A DNA stretch of 64,000 nucleotides, taken from Tritrichomonas foetus (lineage: Eukaryota > Parabasalia > Tritrichomonadida > Tritrichomonadidae). Below are positions 11,701 through 19,743 of this stretch, in pieces (the first letter of the stretch is position 1; every line of letters begins with the position of its first letter). The translations under genes were made by a program, and so were the position numbers. The stretch spans positions 26,960 to 90,959 of the forward strand of contig MLAK01000597.1 in assembly GCA_001839685.1 (NCBI GenBank). The letters are read 5' to 3'. The notes under the pieces were generated by a model that was not told the DNA's origin, did not search any database, and saw nothing but the letters and a program-made list of their open reading frames with translations.

Positions 11701-14700
11701 CGTTATTTAACTCATTGTTTTTAATATTAATGGTGTCATTTAGGCTTTTAATCAGCTTCTTTGTCTTTTTATCGATTGTTTTATTATTAAATTCGATTTT
11801 CTGTGATTTAAGATTAGCCATTTCCGCTTCTTTTTGATCGATTAATGACGATAATCTATTTTCATAATCATCTTTAATGCTGGAAATTGCCTGCTGTTGT
11901 GATATTTTCAATATTTCAATTTCCGTATGAAGCTTTTTATTTTCATCAATTTGCTGAGAAATTTGCGACATTAATCCTTTAATTTTTGTAGAATTTTCGT
12001 TCTTAATAATTTCATAGTGTTCTGTACTCGTATTCAATTTTCTCTTAAGCTCCTCAATTTCTTCTGTAAGTTTTTGAGTCTGGTTGTTTTTATTATCAAC
12101 GATAGATTGAATACTTTCTTCTTTTGCTTCTTTTTCTGCAATAATCGATTCAAAGTATTTAATTCTTTGCTCGTCATTTTCTTTCGACATTTTAAGATTT
12201 TCAATTTCAAACGTAAAAGATTGTTTCAACTGTTCATTGTTTGCTTGAAGTTCATCAATTTTTGAAATAAATGATTGATTTTCATCTTTTAATTTATTAA
12301 TCTTACTTTCATACGAAGATTTAGTTATATTCATTTCTTTTTCTTGATTTGTTTTAAGATCTTGCATTTCCAATAACAACCTGTTATTTTCTTTTGTCTT
12401 TTCATTAATTTGATCTAATAAATTTTTAACCTCGTTGTCATTTTTGTTGTTCTTTGAACTAATTTGTTGCTTAAGTTGTCCAATTTCTTTATCTTTAATT
12501 TTTCCCTTTTCTTTAAGATTTAAGCATTCTGATTCAAGATTGTTCAATTTATCTTGATACTCTGTTATTTTCTGTTTAAGAGAAGAAAGATCTCCTTCTT
12601 TATTTTGAATATTTTCTTTCAATTGAAGATTTTCCTTCTTCAAAACTTCGATTTTTGTGTTGAAAGAATTCTCAATTTCTTTGATTTCTTTCACTTTGTT
12701 GGTAATTTGGAATTTTAAATCATTAATCTGTGATTTAGTTTTATCTTTATATTCTTTTTTATCGTTTTTAAGTTTTTGTATTTTATCATCTTTTCCAACT
12801 AAGTCTTGTTCAAGCTGTTGATTCAATAATAAATATTTTTCTGCTTGAATGTTCTTCGTCATTATTTCTTTTTCTCTCTCAATTAAACGATTTTCTTTCT
12901 TCTTTTGCATCTCATCTTTCTTCGACAATTCTATTTCTTTATTAAATAACTGATTTTCTTTCTCGTCTAATTCATCTTCTTTTTCACTCAGTTCGTCATC
13001 TTTCTCTGTAAGTTCTCTTTCTCTTTCTCTGAGTTGATTTCCTTTATCTATTAACCATGTTTCTTTCTTTGTCAATTCTGTTTCTTTTTGCATTAGTTCA
13101 TTTTCTTTTTCTGTTAATTTTTGATATTTTTCATTTAATTCATTTTTCATTTCGACTAAGCTATTACCCTCATTTATAATACTGCTTTTAATCCTTTTAT
13201 CTTTATCTTTCAGATCGTTTTGTAATTTTTGAATAAAGAGTTCTTTTTCTTTGACTATATGATTTATTTCATTTAGTTTTTCGTCACATTCAATTTTCAT
13301 TTTCCGCAATTGCCTATCAAAATCATTATTTCGCTTCACAATTTCAACACTCTGTTTTCGATCAGCAGTTATCTTTTTCTTCAAAGAAGTAATTTGTTCT
13401 GTTTTTTGATTCATTTCATCATTGAGTTTATTGTTTGATTCGGTTAATAAATCTATTTTTTCTTTTAATTTATCAATTTCTTCCTGTTGAGAAAGGAGTT
13501 GTTCATTTTTCTTTTTATGTTCTATAATCGATTTTTCTAATGTTGCTTTATATTCATTTTTCCGATGTTGATGCTTTTTAGAGTCTGTTTCATGTCTCTG
13601 TTGTAAATCAGTAAAGACATCTTCAACAGATCGAAGCATTGAAAAAACATCTTCCGTACTTACTTGATTAACATTACTATTATTGTTAGAAATTAAAGAT
13701 GAATTATTTATTGAAGAATTAAATGATTGATTTAATCTTCCAATTTCATTTTTAACCTTTTCAAAATCGGATAAATCACTATCATCTGCAATAGCTTCTT
13801 GTTTTCTATTGATATTAAATTTTCGAATATTTATTGTTTTTCCATTCTCTGGATTTTGCGATTTCAGTAATTTAATTGTATCACATAAATCCTTTTCTCT
13901 TTCAGTTAAATCAAAAATTGTTTTCTTGGAATTTTCAAACTCATTTTTCAGAGAATTAAGTTCATTTGTAACGGAATAAAGTTGTTCATTAACTTGATTT
14001 AATTCATTTACGTTCTTTGATAATTTTTCATTCGTTTCTATTAAATTATTATTTTGATTTTTCAATTTGTCAATTTCTTGTAAAAGAACAACATTTTGAT
14101 TTTTAAGATTCTCCAATTCTTCAGTGACATCATCTGATGATAATAAAACCGAATCTACATCAGCGGATTTGTTATGGTTGTTTTCTATTTGTCCTTTCAG
14201 GTTTTGAATGACACTAATTAGTTTTTCAATTTCATTTTGTTTTCCTGCTATTTCTTCATTAAATGAAGCCATGTAGTTTTCAAGTTCCATGTTTCTTTCT
14301 TCAAGTTGATGAATTCGTTCTTCACACATTTTGGCAGTTTTTAATGGTTTATAAGTTTCTTTGGATTGAGCTATTCTTATTTCTTCGATTTCTTGTTCAA
14401 GGCTATCAATAAATTCTTTTTGTTTTTCTGTTATTTGAATTTGTTGTTGAAGTTGTTCAAAACATTTGTTGCTTTGTGAAGTTATTGATAAAATGTCTTT
14501 TTCTTTTTCTTTCAAATTAAGCTCAAGTTCTTCAATTTTTTGACCATATTTTTCGCGTTTCTTTAAATTTTTATGTTCTAATGTTTCAATTTCACTCTGT
14601 TGATTTTGAATAGTATCTTGAAGATTTTTATTTTCTTGTTCTAAAGATTCTAGTTTATCTAAAGATTCTTGATCAGCTCCTTTCGAATTTACAGGTTTCG

Positions 14701-15601
14701 TTTCTGAGATTTGATCTTCTGACATTGGAAACAACTGTGTTTTTAAATAAGCATTTGCACTTCTTTCTTTTGCAAGTTCTTCACTTCGTAATTGAAGTGT
14801 TTTTTTGAGTTCAGAATTTTGATCAATCAAAGATTGAACTTCGTTTTTCAATTCGACGATTTCTTGATTAGACTTTACATTATCTTCGCGAACTTTATCC
14901 ATTTTATTGTTGCTTTTAGTAAGTCTATCAATTTCAGAATTGAGGTGATCAATTTGTTTGTTTAATTGATCAATTTGTTCATTTCCTTCTTCAATGAGTT
15001 CTCTTTCAAAACGCTCGGCTGCTCTTCGCCTAAATTCAGTATCAATAAAACGTCTATTTAACATCGATAAAGTTGGCAATATATAGACGCAAAACATCAC
15101 CGAATCTTCGTTATTAAAAACCGGCGTTTTTTCTAAATCAAGACTAGCCAAATTGATGTTTCCACTTAAGTTTTGAAATTGATTTCTGTCACTAATCGGA
15201 TTCCCACTTAATCGTAAACTCTTTAAATATTTCAGCGATGAAAAAAGCTCTCTTGGTATTTTTTCGATTGCATTATTGCTTAAGAACAAATACTCAAGCC
15301 TGATCATTTTTGAGAGAGGATGCAAAGCTCGACTATTTAATTCATTGAATGATAAATTTAAAGCTTTGATATTCACCATCGTTTGAATTCCGGCAATGCT
15401 TTTCAATCCATGTCCAATTAAAGAGAGTTGCGTTATTCCTTCAAATTGCTGCAAGGGTTCGATTCGAATAATTCGGCCGAAGCTTCGAGAATAGTCAAAT
15501 GTTAAAGAAAGGGCATTTCCAACTTTATTTTGAATATGCTTCTGTATAAAGTCGTTGTTTAAAGTGATGAGTAATTCTGCCCCATCACTTCTTAGCGCCA
15601 T
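2711..15601 (-). CDS. giant LRR-headed coiled-coil protein, 4296 residues
   Basis: One uninterrupted frame fills 12.9 kb. Residues about 55-190 form a leucine-rich-repeat domain of the SDS22/centriolin style: successive LxxLxLxxNxL-type repeats (LKALNLSFNEL-like, YLFLSNNAIEKI, SLRLSGNPI) capped by a tail mentioning LPTLSMLNRRF. From about 200 to 4200 the chain is nearly continuous charged coiled coil. Two sub-regions show exact 7-residue periodicity: about 824-910 (ELTEKEN-like units) and about 3477-3590 (LKxENSN-like units). A low-complexity K/S/E patch (KSKTEAKSKTE) lies near residue 4010. The ATG at 15601 is the first in frame and is followed directly by the globular LRR head, so the start is well supported. 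The architecture suggests a scaffold or tether, for instance centrosomal, flagellar-root or Golgi-like. Which one cannot be told from sequence. Confidence 0.9.
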   Translation of the reverse strand: MALRSDGAELLITLNNDFIQKHIQNKVGNALSLTFDYSRSFGRIIRIEPLQQFEGITQLSLIGHGLKSIAGIQTMVNIKALNLSFNELNSRALHPLSKMIRLEYLFLSNNAIEKIPRELFSSLKYLKSLRLSGNPISDRNQFQNLSGNINLASLDLEKTPVFNNEDSVMFCVYILPTLSMLNRRFIDTEFRRRAAERFERELIEEGNEQIDQLNKQIDHLNSEIDRLTKSNNKMDKVREDNVKSNQEIVELKNEVQSLIDQNSELKKTLQLRSEELAKERSANAYLKTQLFPMSEDQISETKPVNSKGADQESLDKLESLEQENKNLQDTIQNQQSEIETLEHKNLKKREKYGQKIEELELNLKEKEKDILSITSQSNKCFEQLQQQIQITEKQKEFIDSLEQEIEEIRIAQSKETYKPLKTAKMCEERIHQLEERNMELENYMASFNEEIAGKQNEIEKLISVIQNLKGQIENNHNKSADVDSVLLSSDDVTEELENLKNQNVVLLQEIDKLKNQNNNLIETNEKLSKNVNELNQVNEQLYSVTNELNSLKNEFENSKKTIFDLTEREKDLCDTIKLLKSQNPENGKTINIRKFNINRKQEAIADDSDLSDFEKVKNEIGRLNQSFNSSINNSSLISNNNSNVNQVSTEDVFSMLRSVEDVFTDLQQRHETDSKKHQHRKNEYKATLEKSIIEHKKKNEQLLSQQEEIDKLKEKIDLLTESNNKLNDEMNQKTEQITSLKKKITADRKQSVEIVKRNNDFDRQLRKMKIECDEKLNEINHIVKEKELFIQKLQNDLKDKDKRIKSSIINEGNSLVEMKNELNEKYQKLTEKENELMQKETELTKKETWLIDKGNQLRERERELTEKDDELSEKEDELDEKENQLFNKEIELSKKDEMQKKKENRLIEREKEIMTKNIQAEKYLLLNQQLEQDLVGKDDKIQKLKNDKKEYKDKTKSQINDLKFQITNKVKEIKEIENSFNTKIEVLKKENLQLKENIQNKEGDLSSLKQKITEYQDKLNNLESECLNLKEKGKIKDKEIGQLKQQISSKNNKNDNEVKNLLDQINEKTKENNRLLLEMQDLKTNQEKEMNITKSSYESKINKLKDENQSFISKIDELQANNEQLKQSFTFEIENLKMSKENDEQRIKYFESIIAEKEAKEESIQSIVDNKNNQTQKLTEEIEELKRKLNTSTEHYEIIKNENSTKIKGLMSQISQQIDENKKLHTEIEILKISQQQAISSIKDDYENRLSSLIDQKEAEMANLKSQKIEFNNKTIDKKTKKLIKSLNDTINIKNNELNNVRNEITVNKVRLNELVKDISFKTNEIESLKHSLSDLEKKSKESEDSLMQEINKKNSELMNALKSNELLITNVNTLKIQNMEQERQLKEETQITVAKKDEENKKLHKNLSELEKRIHEAESNFNAKLKNLSQQNSELRKQINEKDQSISEKDSAFNDIQKRHQEEINQIKIQYENLLSQEIEKSKSEIAQITKKLSLKEKEIQEISQAKMQTEELSTTIKKDLNKQISELQLDIQQKENEYSLVAQKVTIAQQQLNQIQEENNLLRSNILKVESLSSQSNIEISDLTSKIEEMRKTNSHLSEELGRKNEENSSNKQLMETLKNQIFEKEKEKQQISLQLNSASYQNEQKDKELHSLRKSLQETKKQFEELKNNEQSLITEKNNLTMKLDSIQKELADTVSLNINYQNKINEEQQKSFEVKQFEFQFENAKHEIIQLKQRITDLQKSNESVNQQYQDKCSEITKLTMKLNSTQSELVETSEKCSSKENQIASLLDKHKKTSLEATSNQTELKQQISLMKQQITSKDKEIFTLKDELNALQVQITGKGNELICLKKEYEQQAHEQEEAIISLKRQINSNQLEFKLNLTNKEEEMAEILKKNQEYQQQMIQKDNIINDYKLSLSNIQMQVDQYQKQNGLLNSKIHQKDEEISEYKLYNESLQKKLDQTQNKYLQETNEISLSKGELSQQIDQKNNEIMILRQQVNKLQLESQEVNSQHNKKLASLKLDFQKQLSAKDEEILSIKQQLADKQNECIDQIRQKEEQISSSKFTVSSLQNKLTQSQKKFDDLNELIVKKSSEMTNLRKDLTQQICQKDEEINSLKLQINLLQSDNRSKLNSKDEEIIFMKNENTALIEKHKQQIQKIEELQNQILQKNEENATIKQQINSALIDHKQALQKKDEEIRQINVESRQQIILKEEEISKLKQINTEKSIEMQKSLQQKIDEITDTNYKMLNVQKNITILTEQNKIKDDEISSLKQQLSEKMSEFQQEKQKKDDEIEKINLNISSLEKQNKQQINLIESLESQLNEKDKLIETYKQQNDSKSNEFSQYISDKDREIEIVKKQNLVDQEKLNQIIQQKEKLVVEKQEELQKAILDSNGELSNLKIEYQKQIHSKDEEIITLSHQLDLEKSEHLQTIQKMDMAANEYKLEIASYQRKLDNSKQAINSMQKQLTEKENSIVSLKQEFQHQIQAKESELTKAAMNNSLAKSQYIKQINDKDEEIAEIKMKNESLQNLINQNEQLHKQLHDQLSQREQNIKAIKQDHQKLIITKNEEISTIQTQMNSKRSEFIQQINLKDEEIASLNQQLIDIQLKFQQEKQIMREEFEEMKINLLSSEKQAKQQSQRIQMLETQLHEKDQEINQHKNNMKQELLQKSVELDEIKKSFSKAELKHHHQLSKKDEEISDLNNNYQKALSDITSNIEVQNDLKSQLFEKDEEINKIKAKLVNREFEIAQTLKQKEEEINSIKNDFSSLKKENNSHIEANKQIKNLLTQKSDEVSSFIHQINTLSSRINDLIEENNSTSISKNEVESKLNKSENDLNHINSKLIETESKLDKLNNQLTLKNKEIEELKHNILNLQKESQLEIVNLQRENTNLENNLNAQISQISKLKEDEMLHSKKISQNREKEMKEQIENLKKSNNELKSSVSKLSLELTKKNSEISIWNTKTNHAIEASHNLERTKQEIQEHVTQLELQLNEVENQKEILSIQNAKLMSQINEMQLSESSKNSEIERMKSQLEQSHKNQPKENSLNSKEQNLLNDVKIAQNELQTLKELLKSQKIEIENKNEENCLLKQQLESSLAANNEIKFIQNESLKQIEYLKRSLDISEQKFNNLSSSLETKNKNLVNLSNSKLEIEIQLTNSEKEKNEIIQKLNEHIKTLRNNELELSQLKAELNKSQNDYQKLETKFELTNTEVDRLKYQMTEKENELKSLNVIIQNKENTAVGLQSQLKDLKMEIEELNNQSTTSQIAIDGLQSLLNETKALKYKLIETQEELQNQIELNKSLSDEKTKLENVIQIQLEKTMKYEENAKTIQQLHRKLRKMEEVVTSHVQLQNELNDKTARIQKLDVRLQDIKAKKEIAIKRMKEAQMIEIQELNEKLQNEVDQKAELTQKIIDLSDQLEILNSKLEQNSELSQTNDQLASNLQNELDQTKGKMNILQNELEEQSYTLSLIKKENLSLVTENSDFKTENDSLKNVNAGLLVENTNLKNDNSLLKDENSNFKSENSNLRTENYHLKGENTILKDENSNLKSKNSKHKNLNIQILTENSNLKSENSRLKDENAKFVDENSKLVKEAEKFNELTHLTAMKEDLIKTQNEKIENLKSKVKSMKNSRNSIQKESEDEIIKLKASIAYKEEVISNFSRQQEEEIKSLTNKFTEIKENQDKEIENLNLSLTEQLNINSKYLSAIKKLKRTSEKEKKSYRLELEKIKNEMNIVLQQKDKIEAQKQEELENIKKEIYQQKEAEIQQLNKQNDEKLQILRKQQEIEINQKNLEISQVKQTNEEILNQNQQLIEQNIQNQEKIKQNQDMLVKKEEEIIEIENKFKQEKNSTDEKINKLKKSIHDLTKSKSNQIAELQKSVCSIRRNESANIRKKDAQISQLQAELKSICAKAQKEKEELQNVIHEKNYQFADLRSSFEKLKIEHEISERKNLEVSNLKTAMDQISSRENQEKIDLQNLLEEKSIQISKLESRIHALVKLLHKNTKFHNHKSKTEAKSKTESKSKNDEKNSTKSENEAKSDVDVNLKDTIDALKGELEERNKELEKYKKKLKTKTGQLRSALPRCEALEKNIKTLNEKLNESPKEVFDYLRKLNKELLKNSKYNPYTILNIIFTQMKLQTLTQNTSSTNDTSSDELNSRCLNLEFSEHQNLVSLKPSKTIGQLLSHIRNELRSMNPEVMNQYFKNHEVEKEMVTDLDIKEQLYQIQKMIIIIKKIYEEREKRVDEIHRLVKKQNDKTRNSFSKKTETIYLKTQSDDDSSEENNEKNMRSGMKLFDIHE

Positions 15602-15865
15602 TCTTCAGGAAACTTTTTCAATCTAATTTTTAGTAAACGGTTTCATCATCTTTTTCATTATATAAACTAGTCAAAATAACGTGAAAATTTTTCATTCAAT
15701 TTCTGAACAGAGTGTCACTTTTGACTCTATCACCATTGAAAACTTTACAAAGTTGATTTATGTATTAATGGCCATTTATTTTCTGAAATATTTATAAAAA
15801 TCACCGAGAAGACGATAAGAAAGATTGACATTTTAAATTTTCGCCAGAAATCTAAATTATTAAGA

Positions 15866-16441
15866 ATGACACTCCGAAGCACTTTTAAACAACATGTCAC
15901 TGATGATGTCAATCCTCTTCTCGATACGACTGCCAAAATGCAACAACGAATCAAAACTTTACAGAATGATTTGGCCAATATTATGCAAAGGATCTCCAAT
16001 GAAATGGCTGAATTTAAAGCAACTACATCTGAAACTCGAAAAAGAGATATCAAGAAAAAGGTGATGCTACTCATTCGTCGACAAAAAATATATGAAAAAC
16101 AATTAGCATTTTTCGATTCACAACTTTTCAATATTGACCAACTAACTTTTGGTGCTCAATTAGAAAATGAATCATTTGCAAACGACGATCAACAACATCC
16201 ACTTACTCGCAGCGAATTAACTGCCGTACTCGTTGATGGCAATTCCAATAATTTCAACCAAACTATTTTAGTTCAGGAATTAAACTCTATTAACGATTTG
16301 ATGAGTGAATTAGATCCTTTACCGGAAAATGACGATTTATACCAACTTGATTTCAAAGAACTCGAAAAGGAATTTTTAGTGACACCAATACCTCTGGATG
16401 AACATTTAACAGAATATGATGAATCAGTTCTTACTGCATAA
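15866..16441 (+). CDS. ESCRT-III Snf7-family protein, Vps60/CHMP5-like
   Basis: 191 residues; CHMP5/Vps60 proteins are usually about 220. A basic, helical N-terminal half (residues 1-85) contains KKKVMLLIRRQKIYEKQL followed by a FNIDQL stretch. This corresponds to the Snf7 core helix alpha2, where CHMP5 has a KALRVLKQKRMYEQQ-type sequence ending in FNMEQ. The C-terminal half is acidic (LDPLPENDDLYQLDFKELEKEF), as expected for the autoinhibitory tail carrying MIT-interacting motifs. The family polymerises on endosomal membranes and works with Vps4. The gene is divergent to the giant coiled-coil gene across 264 bp. The Snf7 assignment is fairly firm; the choice of CHMP5 among the subfamilies is an inference from the helix-2 pattern. 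Confidence 0.7.
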   Translation: MTLRSTFKQHVTDDVNPLLDTTAKMQQRIKTLQNDLANIMQRISNEMAEFKATTSETRKRDIKKKVMLLIRRQKIYEKQLAFFDSQLFNIDQLTFGAQLENESFANDDQQHPLTRSELTAVLVDGNSNNFNQTILVQELNSINDLMSELDPLPENDDLYQLDFKELEKEFLVTPIPLDEHLTEYDESVLTA

Positions 16442-16696
16442 TAATTCAAATAATTATATTTTTGTATTTGATATTAATAAAGATAAGATAAACACAAATA
16501 TGTTTTTACATGTTTCACTACTCTTGTAAAGAAAATTATCGAAAATATGTTTTGTATTATCGAAAATATGTTTGGTATTATCAAAACTAAGCTTATTAGC
16601 TGTTTTCATTGAATATGAATGATAAAAAATAATGAATTATATAAAAAAAATGCAATCAAGATGAAGAAAATAAGAAAAAAATAAAAACATTTATAA

Positions 16697-19372
16697 TCAC
16701 AATGCTTCTGTGAAGCTAATTTCACCATCACCATCACGCATAATAAAGGTGACAAGTAAATCGATGATATTTTCTAAAAGAGAAAGATGCCTTTCCGATT
16801 TTTGAGGAGGCATTGGAACTTTCTGACTTCTTGCAAGAATATCCAGGGCAAACTGGAAAAAGTCAAGAAGTTGTCGATATTCAGTATACAATACTGGAAT
16901 AGCTTCATTAGCTTTAAAAACTTGATCAACTTTTCTTACTTGTGCAACAAGTTGAGATTTAAGCCATGAATCAAATTCAGGCATAGGCTGTCGAAATGCA
17001 GAAAACCAAGAACCAAATCGTATCCAATGTTGTAATAGTTGTTGACGAGACAATTGAGTAAGATCAAGTTTCTTGGTAATACTAATTGGTATTTCAATAG
17101 TGTAAAAGTGGAAAGAAAGAGAATCCATTGCATGAAGTAAAGAATCAAGTGTTAAATCACCACCTCCAAGGAGGGCTGCTTCTCTATAAAGACTAAAAAT
17201 GTCATTCATTGCTCCTTGGAAACCGAGACTTTGGATCATTCCAACAAATGTTTCAAAATCAATAACTTCACCATTTCCAAGATTTTTACTTTGGAACATT
17301 AAACGAACAGCATTTCTCCTTCTTCTTCTTTCACTTTGATAAAATGATGTTAAAATAATAAGAAATTGTGAATAATCAATATATCCATTAACACAATATT
17401 TCTCAGATTCTTGTGAAACTGTTGTTAAAATAGGAGAAAATGCACCTAAGATAGATGTCATAAATTCTTGACACTTCTTATATTGAACTGTAATGATTTG
17501 TGGATCATCTTCTTGAGGATTTCTCATACCAAGAAGTGAATGCCTTGCTTCAAGGAAGAATGAAAGTTCATCAATTGTTAAAGTTTCTTTTAAAAATCCT
17601 CGAAACATCTTGACTTCAGGAGTTTTATTCTTTTGAATTGCTCTCCACAGTCTGGCTGCACGTGATAAAGCGGTAAACATATTTTCACCATCTTTACAAA
17701 AGAATGAAATCACGAATTCTGGGAAGCGATGCATTGGATGATTCATTCTATGATTCCAGCGATCACTTAAATATTTGGCATTTAAAATTTGTCGTAAAGT
17801 CAACAAAGTTCCAGTTGTGAACTTTTGTTCTTTTTCAGTGTTTCCTGGTTGATTATGTGCTCGAATATATTGCAAAAATCTCGGTACTGATTTTTCACTG
17901 ACAGTTCCTTTCGCTATTCTTTGAGTGGCATTATTTGATGATTCAAGATTTTCGAAACATTCAGTTAATTGTAAAACTTCATTAGCTTTCATTTGAATAG
18001 CTTTAATCATTAATGAAGCATTTCCTGAAAGCATAATTTTATCGGTTTCATCATTAATTGATTGTGGTAAAATCAAATTTGATGGAGTTCGAGTCAAAAA
18101 ATCTGTTATGCGATCAGTGATTTGACCTAGTTTTTGCATAACAGTAATATAAGGAGCTGAATCAACACTGGAAATGTAGTCTTTTCTATTTCGATGAAAC
18201 TGAATACCTTGAGCTGAATTCATAACATTTTCTGAGGAGATTAATGGTTTATTTGGTAATCCATCAGAATTAAATGTAACTTCACCCAATTCATCCTGCT
18301 CGTAGTTTTCTTGCTCCATATCTTCATTTCCCATATTCTGCATATCAAGTCTACGTTGTAATCTATTCTTTTGTGCCATTGCCAATTGCAATTTTCTTCG
18401 GAGTTCATCATTCGCTTGTTCAACCATAGCCTTTCCATTTTCACCATCCATAATAGTTTTTTGAAGTTTTGAAAGTTGTGATTTTAATTTCGAGATTTCT
18501 GTTTCTTTATTTCGAAGTTTCTTTTCATATTGTTGTTGTTTTTGTTTAAGTTCTTCAAGTGTAATATAAACGGAATCACTTTGAAAATCAAGGAAAACAC
18601 GATGAAGAGCTTTAACATGTTCTTCCAATTGACTTTTTTGTTCTAAAAATCTTTTCATTGAATTATCATATTCTTCTTTCTTTTCATCCATTTCAGCTCT
18701 CATTTCCGTAATCTGTCGTTCGCAATCAAGTTGTGTTTCTTTCACTCTTTCTGTCGCGTTATCAATAACTTTTGTTAGGTTTTCATCTAATATACTTTTT
18801 TGTGATTCTAAGTCATTAATTACTTCCCTGCATTTTTGCGAGTCGTCTCGGAGAAGCGAGAAAACTGCTGCATAGGAACCACGAGCTCTTTCAACAAGCT
18901 CGCACTGCTCTCTACATTCAGCACGAAGCATTGTAGCTAGCTCATCTAATAACATATCAGTTGCACTTTGTAACCCTGATGCTTGCTCGATTTCATCTGC
19001 ACTAATAATTGCTTCAACCTGTGTGTCAAATTTTTGGGCAACATCCAATATTTCTTCTCGACTGGCATAATGGTCAGTTGCATTAGGATCGGTGTGTGCC
19101 CATGTTGAGTCTTCGAAGCACATCGCATAATGACCCTCCCGATATTTCGTAGTTTTTGATGTTTTTGGCTTGTCTAATGTTGTTTGGCTCCTCTTGGGAA
19201 TTATTGGTTTCCTTATTGTAAATGATGGCTCGCTATCTCTTGTTTCGAATGGAAGATTTGGTGTTTGGAAAAGTGAACCATTTTGACGATTTTTCATTGT
19301 TCCAGCAATTGGAGCCTGTCGCCCTTTTATTGATTCACAGCACACAACAGTAATAGGCTTAATTTGCTCCAT
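16697..19372 (-). CDS. coiled-coil protein with EF-hand-like C-terminus, 891 residues
   Basis: The N-terminal 100 residues look disordered and basic. About 165-345 is coiled coil (repeated E/K/Q heptads). The remainder is globular and helical. Three EF-hand-like segments follow in the C-terminal third: NGYIDYSQF, GNGEVIDFETF, and at the extreme end MRDGDGEISFTEAL. The last has the D3, D5, G6, I8 and E12 pattern of a calcium loop but Met at loop position 1, and the protein ends just after it. The first two loops are degenerate. The ATG at 19372 is preceded by a TCATA initiator-like site (19377-19381). A calcium-modulated cytoskeletal role is possible but not shown, and I do not recognise a named orthologue. 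Confidence 0.8.
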   Translation of the reverse strand: MEQIKPITVVCCESIKGRQAPIAGTMKNRQNGSLFQTPNLPFETRDSEPSFTIRKPIIPKRSQTTLDKPKTSKTTKYREGHYAMCFEDSTWAHTDPNATDHYASREEILDVAQKFDTQVEAIISADEIEQASGLQSATDMLLDELATMLRAECREQCELVERARGSYAAVFSLLRDDSQKCREVINDLESQKSILDENLTKVIDNATERVKETQLDCERQITEMRAEMDEKKEEYDNSMKRFLEQKSQLEEHVKALHRVFLDFQSDSVYITLEELKQKQQQYEKKLRNKETEISKLKSQLSKLQKTIMDGENGKAMVEQANDELRRKLQLAMAQKNRLQRRLDMQNMGNEDMEQENYEQDELGEVTFNSDGLPNKPLISSENVMNSAQGIQFHRNRKDYISSVDSAPYITVMQKLGQITDRITDFLTRTPSNLILPQSINDETDKIMLSGNASLMIKAIQMKANEVLQLTECFENLESSNNATQRIAKGTVSEKSVPRFLQYIRAHNQPGNTEKEQKFTTGTLLTLRQILNAKYLSDRWNHRMNHPMHRFPEFVISFFCKDGENMFTALSRAARLWRAIQKNKTPEVKMFRGFLKETLTIDELSFFLEARHSLLGMRNPQEDDPQIITVQYKKCQEFMTSILGAFSPILTTVSQESEKYCVNGYIDYSQFLIILTSFYQSERRRRRNAVRLMFQSKNLGNGEVIDFETFVGMIQSLGFQGAMNDIFSLYREAALLGGGDLTLDSLLHAMDSLSFHFYTIEIPISITKKLDLTQLSRQQLLQHWIRFGSWFSAFRQPMPEFDSWLKSQLVAQVRKVDQVFKANEAIPVLYTEYRQLLDFFQFALDILARSQKVPMPPQKSERHLSLLENIIDLLVTFIMRDGDGEISFTEAL

Positions 19373-19743
19373 AATATATGATGAATACTCGAGTAAAAGT
19401 TAACTTTTTGAATAAATACGTTATTTCTGATTCACAAAAAGATTCTGATTCTAGAAATGTCACAAAACATTTGTGAGTAAATTTGGATTCACAATCAACT
19501 TTTTGAATAATAAAACCTACAGACATCGATGAGAAACAGGATCATAAAAGTGACTTGATGTTAAAATAAAATGTTAAGCTGCTTAACTTAAGCATTGATT
19601 GATGGAGAATAAATATTGATTGATGGAGAATAAATATTGATTGATGAAGAATAAATATTGATTGATGAAGGAAAGTGAGAAAAAGAAAATAAAACAATAT
19701 TTTTTAATAATCAAAACAATCGTAGATTTCAGACATTATAAAC
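19373..19743. other. intergenic region with a short tandem repeat
   Basis: It holds the promoter side of the 891-residue gene and the 3' side of the BTB gene. The only structure seen is a 21-bp repeat at 19594-19672. Confidence 0.6.
19594..19672. repeat. 21-bp tandem repeat, about 3.7 copies
   Basis: The unit begins ATTGATTGATGGAGAATAAA. Copies start at 19594, 19615, 19636 and 19657. The third and fourth copies share a G-to-A change (GATGAAGAA). Confidence 0.85.

Noticed and set aside
2711..15601. Viral A-type-inclusion or myosin-like identity for the giant coiled coil
   Set aside because: Such labels arise from coiled-coil composition alone. There is no motor domain, and the LRR head argues against both.
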